From contig JAFZXZ010000016.1 in assembly GCA_017616555.1 (NCBI GenBank), positions 176,197 through 240,196 of the forward strand: a DNA stretch of 64,000 nt, read 5' to 3'. Positions 53,233 to 61,767 of this stretch are shown here, piece after piece; position 1 is the stretch's first letter, and each line of letters starts with the position of its first letter. Under the pieces are notes generated by a model that saw nothing but the letters and a program-made list of their open reading frames with translations, searched no databases and was not told the origin of the DNA. Both the position numbers and the translations under genes were made by a program. The DNA comes from a bacterium (GTDB lineage: Bacteria; Auribacterota; UBA3054).

Positions 53233-53457
53233 ATGGACGCCAACGTTTTGGAAAAGATCTATAAAGAGAGATTGGAAGAAAGAATTATTGCCTTCCTAGC
53301 CGAAAAACATTCTCTCTCCTTGGAAAAAGCCATGGACATTTATTATAAAAGCCGGCTGGCCGAAATGATACACAAAGGCGAGGAAGGGATCCAGTATCTG
53401 GATTACAAATTGCTTGCGCAGATCTTGTACGAAACCGAACCAGAGCTGTTCGTTTAA
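53233..53457 (+). CDS. Second DUF3791-like small protein
   Basis: This 74-residue helical, charged protein (ERIIAFLAEKHSLSLEKAMD, YYKSRLAEMIHKG, LDYKLLAQILYETEPELF) looks like the alternative DUF3791-type partner with a C-terminal acidic tail. The start is set at 53233 by the GAGGAGAT ribosome site 9 bases upstream; it begins 2 bases after the DUF3990 stop. An upstream in-frame ATG would overlap that gene. It ends 1 base before the convergent apbE stop. Confidence 0.72.
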   Translation: MDANVLEKIYKERLEERIIAFLAEKHSLSLEKAMDIYYKSRLAEMIHKGEEGIQYLDYKLLAQILYETEPELFV

Positions 53458-53458
53458 T

Positions 53459-54460
53459 TCAGCGCTTTTCCAACGCTTTCCAATCTTCGTCTTTCGTTAC
53501 GCGTAATTTTCCTTCGGCTTCCTCTATGAACATGGCCGAAAATTGTGGGTAAGCATTTAAAAATCCTGCCGCCCACGCTTTGCCTGCCTCGGGCGGAAGA
53601 CAGAAGAGCATGGTAGATAATCCGTCTGCCGTGATACCGTCGCGAGCGACCACAGAAACGCTTAGCAAGCTCGTTTTGGCCGCTTTCCCAGTTTTGGCGT
53701 CAACTATATGGGTGAAAGAGTTTGAGCCGCTTTTAAAGAAATTTGCGTAGCTTCCCGAGGTGGACACGGCGCCGTTGCTGATAGAAATAACCGTCGTTTC
53801 ATTTTCGCCCTCGGGATCTTTTATGCCAATGTCCCAGATCTTTTTTCCCTTGGAGGAACAGACGATCTCTCCGCCGGCATCCACCAAAAAATCAGATATC
53901 CCGTGCTTCCATAGAACCTGGGCGGCATGATCGGCGGCGTAGCCCGCGGCCAGGGAATTTAGGTCGAGGCTCATTCCCAAGGGAAGGCGGATAAAATCGT
54001 TGGATGTTTCGACCTTATTGAGGCCTGTCAAGCGCAACGCCTCCGCTAGTTCTTCTTCCGTAGGTTCTTTCTTTACTCCTTCCGGACCAAAGCCCCAAAG
54101 GCTGATCAAGTTCCCGGCGGTGGGATCAAAGCTTCCGCCCGACAAAACATAAAAATATTCGGCTTTCTGCCACATAGGCAGAAGCACTGGCGATAATTTG
54201 TGCCACTTACCATCGCTAAGACTATTGATCTCGGAATCCGGAATGAAGCGGCTGGCCGCGCGCTCCACTTCGTCGATGGCCGCGAAAGCGTCGCGCAGCG
54301 CGGCTCTGCTTCCCCTGACGTTGGGAAGTATGATCTTCGTGACGGTCGCCATTTGGAAGCGCTTCTCTTCGATCCACTCGCTCTTTTTCCTGTTGGCGAA
54401 GAAGATCGTTGCGGCGGCCGCAAGCAAAAAGGCCACCGTTATGATAGTGGCCTTTTTCAT
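53459..54460 (-). CDS. apbE: FAD:protein FMN transferase (ApbE)
   Basis: ApbE attaches FMN to threonine in flavoproteins such as NQR and RNF subunits on the outer side of the membrane. The 333-residue product has an N-terminal membrane anchor (about 5-22), then FDPTAGNLISLWGFG, DLNSLAAGYAADHAAQVL, DFLVDAGGEI, GAVSTSGSYANFF, HIVDAKTGKAA and the magnesium/FAD motif DGITADGLSTMLFCL. The usual lysine in DLGGIAKGYA is replaced (SLAAGYA), which could change FAD binding. The start at 54460 overlaps the peptidase stop (TGATG). No RNF or NQR genes are in the window. Confidence 0.88.
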   Translation of the reverse strand: MKKATIITVAFLLAAAATIFFANRKKSEWIEEKRFQMATVTKIILPNVRGSRAALRDAFAAIDEVERAASRFIPDSEINSLSDGKWHKLSPVLLPMWQKAEYFYVLSGGSFDPTAGNLISLWGFGPEGVKKEPTEEELAEALRLTGLNKVETSNDFIRLPLGMSLDLNSLAAGYAADHAAQVLWKHGISDFLVDAGGEIVCSSKGKKIWDIGIKDPEGENETTVISISNGAVSTSGSYANFFKSGSNSFTHIVDAKTGKAAKTSLLSVSVVARDGITADGLSTMLFCLPPEAGKAWAAGFLNAYPQFSAMFIEEAEGKLRVTKDEDWKALEKR

Positions 54461-55524
54461 CAGATGATTATGAGATCTTTGCTGAAGTGGTTCAGGAGTT
54501 CGACGCCTTCGTCCGTGATCATGACAAGATCCTCGATCCTTACGCCGCCCAAGCCGGGAACGTAGATGCCTGGCTCGACGCTGAAACACATGCCCGGTTC
54601 GGCGTAGAGCCCGTTGGGAAGGCCGATGGAGGGCTCTTCGTGCACTTCCAAGCCTATGCCGTGGCCAAGGCGGTGGGTGAAGTATTCTCCGTAGCCCGCT
54701 TTCTCTATGTAGTCGCGCGCGACGGTATCGATGTCTTTAAGGAGCACGCCGGGCTTGATGAAATCGAGGGCGGCCTGCTGGGCGCCTTTCACTATTTCGT
54801 AGATCTTGCGCATTTCCGGACTCGGTTCGCCAAGGAAGATCGTTCTCGTCATGTCTGAGCAGTAGCCGTCAAGAACGCCGCCGATGTCGAGGACTAAGCA
54901 GTCGCCTTCTTTGGGCATCGTGTCATCCGGAACGTGGTGCGGCTCCGCAGCGTGCGGCCCATAGCCCGTGATGGGATCGAAACTAAGCGCGCTGCCGCCT
55001 CTTTTCAGATACATCGGAAGCAGGCTCTCGGCCAAGGCTTTTTCGGAAAGGCGGCCTTTCGCAAGCTCAATAAGTTCGCCCATCACTTCGTCGTTCTGCA
55101 GAGAAGAAGCGCGCATCTTGGCCTGCTCGTCCTTGTCTTTGTACATGCGGACAAGCGCGGTGAGGGCGCCGCCGTCCGTGAACTTGAGGTCGCTTCTCAA
55201 AGCCATGAGCCTTAAGAGAAGCTTCGCCGGCATCAAGCCGTCCACGCCGCAAAGGCTGTCTTTGGGGAAACGTTCGGAGACGGCTTTCAAAGGATCATCG
55301 CCGTCTTTGTAGCTCACTATTTCCGCGCCCTCGCATTCCGTTACGGAAAAGAGCACGTTGACGAAAAGAGCAGCTTCTTTCTTATCCACGTAAAGCGCGA
55401 AGAACCTTTCGCCGGGCGCAACTTTGACGCCCGTAAGATAAGCTATCGACATCGGCTGCGTGAGAAGCAAAGCGGCCAGCCCGCTTTTCTTCATTTCTTT
55501 CCTTAATTTTTCAATTCTGTTCAT
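54460..55524 (-). CDS. M24 family metallopeptidase (Xaa-Pro aminopeptidase/dipeptidase-like)
   Basis: This 354-residue protein has an N-terminal creatinase-like domain (about 1-120) and a pita-bread C-terminal domain with the five dimetal ligands. They are Asp in VLDIGGVLDGYCSDMTRT (two Asp), His in THRLGHGIGLEVHEEPS, Glu in CFSVEPGIYVPG and Glu in RIEDLVMITDEG. It cleaves N-terminal residues before proline or Xaa-Pro dipeptides in the cytoplasm. It follows glnS by 8 bases on the same strand. Confidence 0.92.
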   Translation of the reverse strand: MNRIEKLRKEMKKSGLAALLLTQPMSIAYLTGVKVAPGERFFALYVDKKEAALFVNVLFSVTECEGAEIVSYKDGDDPLKAVSERFPKDSLCGVDGLMPAKLLLRLMALRSDLKFTDGGALTALVRMYKDKDEQAKMRASSLQNDEVMGELIELAKGRLSEKALAESLLPMYLKRGGSALSFDPITGYGPHAAEPHHVPDDTMPKEGDCLVLDIGGVLDGYCSDMTRTIFLGEPSPEMRKIYEIVKGAQQAALDFIKPGVLLKDIDTVARDYIEKAGYGEYFTHRLGHGIGLEVHEEPSIGLPNGLYAEPGMCFSVEPGIYVPGLGGVRIEDLVMITDEGVELLNHFSKDLIII

Positions 55525-55532
55525 AAGTTTCC

Positions 55533-57230
55533 TTACTGCTTTTTCTGGATCTTGCCCCAGCTGTCTTTCAAAGTGGCCGTGCGGTTGAAGACCGGCGCTT
55601 CCTTAGTCGTCGTCCTGTCGGGCGTGAAGTAGCCGATCCTCTCGAACTGGATAGGTTCCAAAGGTTTGACGTCCGCGGCGGCCGGTTCCGCCAAGGCTTT
55701 GTCGTTGACCAGGAGGGAATCCGGGGCAACGTTCACAGTGAAATCCTGGCCTTCCGGAACGTTCTCGGGATCGTCCACTTTGAAGAGTGCGGAGAAATTG
55801 TTCAAGGTAATTTTGACTGCGGAGTGCGCGGCCACCCAGTGGATGGTGCCTTTGACCTTTCGACCGTCGGGCGATTCGCCGCCTCTGGTGGCTGGATCAT
55901 AGGTGCAGCGAAGCTCCGTGATGTTGCCCTCGGCGTCTTTAACGACTTCCTGGCAGGTGATAAAGTAAGCGTATCTCAATCTGACTTCTCGGCCCGGAGC
56001 GAGGCGGAAGAACTTGTTGGGAGGATCTTCCATGAAGTCTTCCCTTTCGATGTAGAGTTCCCTGCCGAAGGGCACTTCCCTCGTGCCGGCAGATTCGTCT
56101 TCCGGATTGTTGATGGCCGTCAAAGTTTCCGCCTGCCCTTCCGGGTAATTGGTAATGACGACCTTCAGAGGATCGGTTACCGCCATCAAGCGTCTGGCCG
56201 TGCGGTTCAGTTCGTCCCTGACGCAGTGCTCTAGAAGCGCGAAATCGACGACGCTGTCAACTTTGGCGATGCCGACTCTTTTTATGAATTCCCTGATGGC
56301 CGCGGGCGGGTACCCTCTTCTCCGCATGCCGGAAAGAGTGGGCATCCTCGGGTCGTCCCAGCCCGTGACGTAGCCGTTGTCAACAAGAGTCCTAAGCTTC
56401 CTTTTGCTCATGACGGTGCCCGTCAGGTTCAGTCTCGCGAACTCGGTCTGTTCGGGATGGTGGATGTTGTCAAGCTGATCGAGGAACCAGTTGTACAAAG
56501 GCCTGTGGTTCTCAAATTCCAAAGAGCAAAGGGAATTGGTGATGCCTTCTATGGAGTCCTCGAGGCCGTGGGCCCAGTCGTACATCGGGTAGATGCACCA
56601 TTTGTTGCCCTGGCGGTGATGATCCTTTCTCACGATGCGGTACATAACGGGATCGCGGAAATTAATGTTCTGGGACTTCATGTCTATTTTGGCTCTCAAT
56701 ACTTTCGAACCGTCAGGGAATTCGCCGGCGCGCATTCTCTGGAAGAGGTCGAGGTTCTCCTCCACGCTGCGGTTGCGGTACGGGCTCTCGACGCCTGGCT
56801 CCGTTAATGTTCCGCGCATCTGCCTGATTTCTTCAGGCGTGGAGTCGTCCACGTAGGCTTTGCCTTTTTTGATCATTTCAAGGGCCCACTCGTACATCTT
56901 CTCGAAATAGTCGGAAGCGAAGTAAAGATGAGGTCCCCAGTCGAAGCCGAGCCAGTGGATGTCTTCCTTTATGGCCTCGACGTATTCGTCGTCTTCCTTG
57001 GAAGGATTGGTGTCGTCGAAGCGCAGATGGCATTCCGCGTCAGGGTATTCCTCCGCCAGGCCGAAATCCAGGCACAAAGCTTTCGCGTGTCCGATGTGCA
57101 GGTATCCGTTAGGTTCCGGGGGGAAGCGTGTCACCACGCGTTTGAATTTGCCCTGCGCCAGATCGTCGTTGATCTTCTGGCGGATGAAATCGAGGTGTCG
57201 TTCTTCCTTTTCCAAAACTTCTTCGCTCAT
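55533..57230 (-). CDS. glnS: Glutaminyl-tRNA synthetase
   Basis: This 565-residue class I synthetase has [20 protein letters not shown] (HIGH) and [13 protein letters not shown] at the N-terminus, and [26 protein letters not shown] (the KMSKS equivalent MSKRK) in the middle. The C-terminal part is the beta-barrel anticodon-binding domain ([11 protein letters not shown] at the end). A dedicated GlnRS means that glutamine is charged directly rather than through the amidotransferase route; the trait is known in PVC and proteobacteria. Overlap with the phosphatase gene is 4 bases. Confidence 0.95.
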   Translation of the reverse strand: MSEEVLEKEERHLDFIRQKINDDLAQGKFKRVVTRFPPEPNGYLHIGHAKALCLDFGLAEEYPDAECHLRFDDTNPSKEDDEYVEAIKEDIHWLGFDWGPHLYFASDYFEKMYEWALEMIKKGKAYVDDSTPEEIRQMRGTLTEPGVESPYRNRSVEENLDLFQRMRAGEFPDGSKVLRAKIDMKSQNINFRDPVMYRIVRKDHHRQGNKWCIYPMYDWAHGLEDSIEGITNSLCSLEFENHRPLYNWFLDQLDNIHHPEQTEFARLNLTGTVMSKRKLRTLVDNGYVTGWDDPRMPTLSGMRRRGYPPAAIREFIKRVGIAKVDSVVDFALLEHCVRDELNRTARRLMAVTDPLKVVITNYPEGQAETLTAINNPEDESAGTREVPFGRELYIEREDFMEDPPNKFFRLAPGREVRLRYAYFITCQEVVKDAEGNITELRCTYDPATRGGESPDGRKVKGTIHWVAAHSAVKITLNNFSALFKVDDPENVPEGQDFTVNVAPDSLLVNDKALAEPAAADVKPLEPIQFERIGYFTPDRTTTKEAPVFNRTATLKDSWGKIQKKQ

Positions 57231-57877
57231 TTTAGTAGCCCGTTAAGATATTTGTTGAATTCGGAGACTTTACAAAAGACCGCCTCCGGTTTTTCTCTTT
57301 CTATTCCTTCCTTATCGACGATGCAGTTCCAAGTGACCGCTATGGAATGCACGCCGGCCTCCTTCGCCTGGGCAACGTCGCTCGCGGCGTCGCCAACATA
57401 ATAGACGTCTTCGGGAGCAAGGGAAAATTTGTCCAAAAAGATCCTGATGCTCTCAACCTTGTTGAGGCATTTGTCCGAACCCGTCCTTACGAAATCAAAA
57501 GCGTCAAAAAGCCCTGTCATCTCAAGCGAGATGGCGCAGCTGACTTCGCCTTTGCCGGTGACGAGACCGACTTTGACGCCGGATCTCCGCATATCGGCGA
57601 TAAGCTCTTTTAAGCCGGGGAAAGGCGCGCGCACTTTTTCGTGGAGCTTCCTGTAATTGACGTTGTAATCTTCCAAGGCTTCCGCCCAGATCTCCGGACG
57701 GTCCTTCAGCTTCAGTTCCAGGATGCCTTTTTCGTTCATGCCGAAATGGTCCATGATCTCCTCAGTGGAGAGCTCCACTCCGGTGTAGCGCTGGATCGTC
57801 ATGCGAAAAGCGCCGACGCAAACGGGCAGCGAGTCGCAGAGCGTACCGTCCCAGTCGAACAAAAGACCCTTTAGCAT
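57227..57877 (-). CDS. HAD-family phosphatase, phosphoglycolate phosphatase-like
   Basis: This 216-residue HAD hydrolase has motif [10 protein letters not shown] (residues 8-16; nucleophile Asp 8 and acid Asp 10), a helical cap, motif II VGLVTGK, and motifs III/IV with [19 protein letters not shown]. It fits the Gph subgroup, which removes 2-phosphoglycolate from DNA repair or acts on other small phosphates. The substrate is not certain. It overlaps trpS by 7 bases and glnS by 4. Confidence 0.88.
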   Translation of the reverse strand: MLKGLLFDWDGTLCDSLPVCVGAFRMTIQRYTGVELSTEEIMDHFGMNEKGILELKLKDRPEIWAEALEDYNVNYRKLHEKVRAPFPGLKELIADMRRSGVKVGLVTGKGEVSCAISLEMTGLFDAFDFVRTGSDKCLNKVESIRIFLDKFSLAPEDVYYVGDAASDVAQAKEAGVHSIAVTWNCIVDKEGIEREKPEAVFCKVSEFNKYLNGLLK

Positions 57878-58947
57878 TCCTTCACCGCCAGAAGCCCGTC
57901 GGGCGAGAAGTAGTCGATCTTCATGGAACGCTTGACTTCTTTGAGAGTCTGGTTGGCGACGGCGGCCGCTTTTTCGCTGCCGGCTTTCAAGATCTCGCAG
58001 ACTTCAGGAATGCGCTGTTCCCAGTAGGCGCGGCGCTCCCTGATAGGCTTCAGTTCAGCCTGCAGGACGTTGTTCAAAAACTTCTTGACCTTGACGTCGC
58101 CCAGGCCGCCGCGGCGGTAATGGTCTTTCATCTCGTCGAGATTCTTATATTCCAGGCCGTACTTTTCGAAGTCTTCGTCTTTTGCGAAAGCGTCGAGATA
58201 TGTGAAGACAGGGTTCCCTTCCACCTGTCCCGGATCTTCCACTCTCAGATGATTCTGGTCAGTGTACATGGTCTTCACTTTCTGCCAGACTTCCTCTTCC
58301 GAATCGGAAAGGTAGATGCAGTTGCCAAGCGACTTGCTCATTTTCGCTTTGCCGTCCGTTCCGGGAAGCCTCAGGCAGGCGGCGTTGCTGGGAAGGAGTA
58401 TTTCCGGCAAAACAAGCGTCTCGCCGTAGATGGCGTTGAACTTCTCAACGATGTCCCTGGTCTGCTCCAGCATAGGCTTCTGGTCTTCGCCGGCCGGGAC
58501 CGTCGTGGCTTTGAAGGCCGTGATGTCGGCGGCCTGGCTCACGGGGTAAGTCAGGAAGCCAATCGGTATGCTGTCCTCGAAGCCGCGCATCTTTATTTCC
58601 GCTTTCAAAGTGGGATTACGCTTCAGCCAGGCTTCGGAAAAGAGGTCCATGTAATAGAAGCACAGTTCGCAGAGCGCCGAGACCTGGGACTGGATGAAGA
58701 TGTTGGAGATCTTGGGATCTATTCCGCAGGAGAGGTAGTCAAGCGCGACGTTCAGGACGTTCTCCCTGACTTTCTCGGGATGCTCGGCGTTGTCAGTCAG
58801 AGCCTGGGCGTCCGCGATCATGATGTATATTTCATCGTAAAGGCCGGAATTCTGCAGCTCCACGCGGCGGCGGAGGCTGCCGACGTAATGGCCGATGTGC
58901 AGTCTGCCCGTCGGTCTGTCGCCTGTCAAGATTATTTTTTTCGTCAT
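57871..58947 (-). CDS. trpS: Tryptophanyl-tRNA synthetase
   Basis: This 358-residue class I synthetase has [17 protein letters not shown] (HIGH), a tryptophan pocket region ([11 protein letters not shown]), [17 protein letters not shown], and the KMSKS loop [14 protein letters not shown]. The C-terminal helices bind the anticodon. The slightly long C-terminus (ending [11 protein letters not shown]) carries extra residues. It overlaps the cysNC gene by 4 bases. Confidence 0.95.
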   Translation of the reverse strand: MTKKIILTGDRPTGRLHIGHYVGSLRRRVELQNSGLYDEIYIMIADAQALTDNAEHPEKVRENVLNVALDYLSCGIDPKISNIFIQSQVSALCELCFYYMDLFSEAWLKRNPTLKAEIKMRGFEDSIPIGFLTYPVSQAADITAFKATTVPAGEDQKPMLEQTRDIVEKFNAIYGETLVLPEILLPSNAACLRLPGTDGKAKMSKSLGNCIYLSDSEEEVWQKVKTMYTDQNHLRVEDPGQVEGNPVFTYLDAFAKDEDFEKYGLEYKNLDEMKDHYRRGGLGDVKVKKFLNNVLQAELKPIRERRAYWEQRIPEVCEILKAGSEKAAAVANQTLKEVKRSMKIDYFSPDGLLAVKEC

Positions 58948-60860
58948 AGTTTTCCTTCTTTGCGCAATTTCTCAAAGATCCTGAAAGCGCAGGATTCTTT
59001 GCCTTCGTTTTCGGGGTCGAAGGTCTCCCAGGGATCGCTCGGCGCTTCATAGGGCGCGTTGACGCCCGCCAGGCCCTTCACGCTGCCTTCTTCAGCGCCT
59101 TTGTAGAGACCCTTGTCGTCATGCTTGGCGCAGTATTCCAGACTGGCCTTGACAAAAACTTCTTTGAAGCGCTCTTTGCCGATAATTTCGGCCGCCTGCG
59201 CCCTGGCCTTCTTGAAGGGCGAAACGAAAGCGCAGATGGCTGTGACGCCCGCTTCGTTCAGAAGCTTGGCGGCTTCCGCCACTCTCCTGATGTGCTCGGC
59301 CTTGTCGCAGGCTGTGAAATCGAGGTCGCGGCAGAGTCCTAATCTCATGTCTTCGCCGTCCAGCACGTACGCCAGGCCGCCTTTTTCGAAGATCTCTTTT
59401 TCCAGGGCGTAAGCGAGGTCGGATTTGCCGGAAGCGACCAAACCGGTGATCCAGATGGTCTGCGGCGTCTGTCCGAGGCGCTCGCTTCTGTCCGCTGCGC
59501 CTACGGCGTCGGGATGACGCTTCAGCCTTTCGTCGCTGACCTTCTGGTCGTTGAGGCCGGGCGCGTCGTCCGCGGAATCGCGTCTTATGATCATGCCGGC
59601 GCCCACCGTGTTGTTGGTGATGGCGTCGATCAAAATAAAGGAGCCGGTGGCGCGGTTCTGGTCGAAGGGGTCGAACATCAGTTTCCGGTTGGAAACGATG
59701 GAAACGCGGCCTATCTCGTTAAGTTCGAGGTGATCGGCTTTTTCCCTGTGCAGAGTGTTGACGTCGATCCTGTAGCGGATGTTGTCGATCCTGCAGCGGG
59801 AGGTCATGGTGGTCTGCTTGATGAAGTAGCTGCCGTTGGGGTCCATCGGCTGTTCGCTCATCCAGATCAAGGTCGCCTCGATGTGACGGTCTATTTGCGG
59901 GAGATTGTTCGGCCTGACGAGCATGTCGCCGCGGCTTATGTCAATTTCGTCTTCCAGCGTTACGGTCACAGACTGCCCGGGAATGGCGTGGTCAAGGTCT
60001 CCGTCCATGGTGACGATGGCTTTGACATGGCTGCGCTTGCCGCTGGGCAGCGCCATGATTTCGTCGCCGACTTTGATGACGCCGGAAGCCACCTGCCCGC
60101 AGAAGCCGCGGAAGTTGAGGTTCGGCCTGAGAACATACTGCACGGGATACCTGAGGTCCACCATGTTGCTGTCGCTGCCGATATAGACGTTTTCCAGCAG
60201 TTCCAGAAGGCTCTCGCCCTCGTACCAGGTCATGTGCTCCTTGTCGCGCGCGGCCACGTTGTCGCCAACGAGCGCCGAAATAGGCACGAACCTGAGGTCT
60301 TTGATGTTGAGTTTCCTGGCGAAAGCGGTGAAGTCTTTCTTGATCTTCGAAAATACTTCCTCGGAATAATCCACCAGGTCCATTTTATTGACCGCCACGA
60401 TTATATGTGGTATTCCCATAAGGGAGGAGATGAAAAGGTGGCGTTTTGACTGCGTAAGGACGCCTAAGCGGGCGTCTATCAGGATGACCGCGAGCTGCGC
60501 CGTGCTGGCGCCGGTCGCCATGTTCCTGGTGTACTGCTCGTGGCCGGGCGTGTCCGCCACGATAAATTTGCGCTTGGGCGTCGAGAAGTAGCGGTAGGCC
60601 ACGTCGATGGTGATGCCCTGCTCTCTCTCCGCCTTAAGGCCGTCCGTGAAGAGGGCGTAGTCTATTTCGCCCTTGGCCATTTGCTTGCTGGCGTTCTTGA
60701 TGGAGGCCAGCTGGTCTTCATAAACGCCCTTGGCATCGTGCAAAAGGTGTCCTAACATCGTGGACTTTCCGTCGTCCACGCTGCCGGCGCTCGAGAAGCG
60801 CAAGAGTTCCTTCTGCTCGTTTTCCTTGAGGAACGCTTCTATCGTTTTGCTTTTTTCCAT
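58944..60860 (-). CDS. cysNC: Sulfate adenylyltransferase subunit 1 / adenylylsulfate kinase fusion
   Basis: Residues 1-430 are CysN, the GTPase that drives ATP sulfurylase: [19 protein letters not shown] (P-loop), [29 protein letters not shown] and VNKMDLVD. Residues 470-638 are an APS kinase (CysC/NodQ type) with P-loop [17 protein letters not shown] and [15 protein letters not shown]. Together with CysD they turn sulfate into APS and then PAPS. The usual Ser-Thr after the P-loop Lys reads Ser-Asp here, still compatible with GKS. It lies 1 base after cysD. PAPS could feed sulfate reduction or sulfotransferases. Confidence 0.93.
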   Translation of the reverse strand: MEKSKTIEAFLKENEQKELLRFSSAGSVDDGKSTMLGHLLHDAKGVYEDQLASIKNASKQMAKGEIDYALFTDGLKAEREQGITIDVAYRYFSTPKRKFIVADTPGHEQYTRNMATGASTAQLAVILIDARLGVLTQSKRHLFISSLMGIPHIIVAVNKMDLVDYSEEVFSKIKKDFTAFARKLNIKDLRFVPISALVGDNVAARDKEHMTWYEGESLLELLENVYIGSDSNMVDLRYPVQYVLRPNLNFRGFCGQVASGVIKVGDEIMALPSGKRSHVKAIVTMDGDLDHAIPGQSVTVTLEDEIDISRGDMLVRPNNLPQIDRHIEATLIWMSEQPMDPNGSYFIKQTTMTSRCRIDNIRYRIDVNTLHREKADHLELNEIGRVSIVSNRKLMFDPFDQNRATGSFILIDAITNNTVGAGMIIRRDSADDAPGLNDQKVSDERLKRHPDAVGAADRSERLGQTPQTIWITGLVASGKSDLAYALEKEIFEKGGLAYVLDGEDMRLGLCRDLDFTACDKAEHIRRVAEAAKLLNEAGVTAICAFVSPFKKARAQAAEIIGKERFKEVFVKASLEYCAKHDDKGLYKGAEEGSVKGLAGVNAPYEAPSDPWETFDPENEGKESCAFRIFEKLRKEGKL

Positions 60861-60861
60861 C

Positions 60862-61764
60862 TTAAAAATATCCTTCCCTCTTCTTGATCTCCATGGAACC
60901 TTCCGTATCGTGGTCGATGATGCGCGTAGATCTTTCGGAGATTGTGACGACCATCATTTCCTCGATGATCTCCGGGACCGTCTTGGCTGTGGACCTTATG
61001 GCGCCCGTGCAGGGATAGCATCCGAGCGTCCTGAAGCGGCACATGACTTTTTCGGGTTTTTCGCCTTTCTTCAAGGGAATGGGGCCGTCAAGCGGGATAA
61101 GCATGTCGTCCCTTACGACCATTTCCCTTTCCTTGGCGAAGTACATCGGGACGATCGGGATGTTCTCTTTGTAGATGTACTGCCAGACGTCCAGCTCCGT
61201 CCAGTTGGACAGAGGAAAGACGCGGATGGACTCGCCCTTGTTGATCTTGGCGTTGTAGAGGTTCCAGAGCTCGGGGCGCTGGTTCTTGGGTTCCCACTGC
61301 CCCATTTCGTCGCGGAAGGAGAAGATCCTTTCCTTGGCGCGGGATTTCTCCTCGTCTCTTCTGGCGCCGCCGAAGGCCGCGTCGTATTTGCCTAACCTCA
61401 GCGCGTCGACCAAAGCTTTCGTTTTAAGGAGCGCGCAGCATTTCTGCGTTCCCAGATCGAAAGGATTGGTCCCGGCTTCGATGGCCTCCTCGTTGCGGTA
61501 GATCCTCAGTTCCGCGCCGATGTCCTTGCAGAACTTGTCGCGGAAGGCGTACATGTCATGAAACTTGAAGCTCGTGTCCACGTGCAGCAAAGGAAAAGGA
61601 ATGGGCGCCGGGTAGAAGGCTTTCTGCGCCAAACGTACCATTACCGAGGAATCCTTGCCGATGGAGTAGAGCATCACAGGGTTGGCGAATTCCGCCGCCA
61701 CTTCCCTTATGATGTGGATGCTCTCGCTCTCAAGTTGCTGAAGATGCGTCAGCCTGTCTTCCAT
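60862..61764 (-). CDS. cysD: Sulfate adenylyltransferase subunit 2
   Basis: CysD is the catalytic ATP sulfurylase subunit, a PP-loop pyrophosphatase-type protein. Evidence is the PP-loop [20 protein letters not shown], the metal/sulfate region [16 protein letters not shown], and [20 protein letters not shown]. The C-terminal third has [10 protein letters not shown] and [13 protein letters not shown]. It is 300 residues long. It lies 3 bases after rpoD and 1 base before cysNC, so sulfate activation is transcribed with the housekeeping sigma factor. Confidence 0.95.
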   Translation of the reverse strand: MEDRLTHLQQLESESIHIIREVAAEFANPVMLYSIGKDSSVMVRLAQKAFYPAPIPFPLLHVDTSFKFHDMYAFRDKFCKDIGAELRIYRNEEAIEAGTNPFDLGTQKCCALLKTKALVDALRLGKYDAAFGGARRDEEKSRAKERIFSFRDEMGQWEPKNQRPELWNLYNAKINKGESIRVFPLSNWTELDVWQYIYKENIPIVPMYFAKEREMVVRDDMLIPLDGPIPLKKGEKPEKVMCRFRTLGCYPCTGAIRSTAKTVPEIIEEMMVVTISERSTRIIDHDTEGSMEIKKREGYF

Positions 61765-61767
61765 AAA

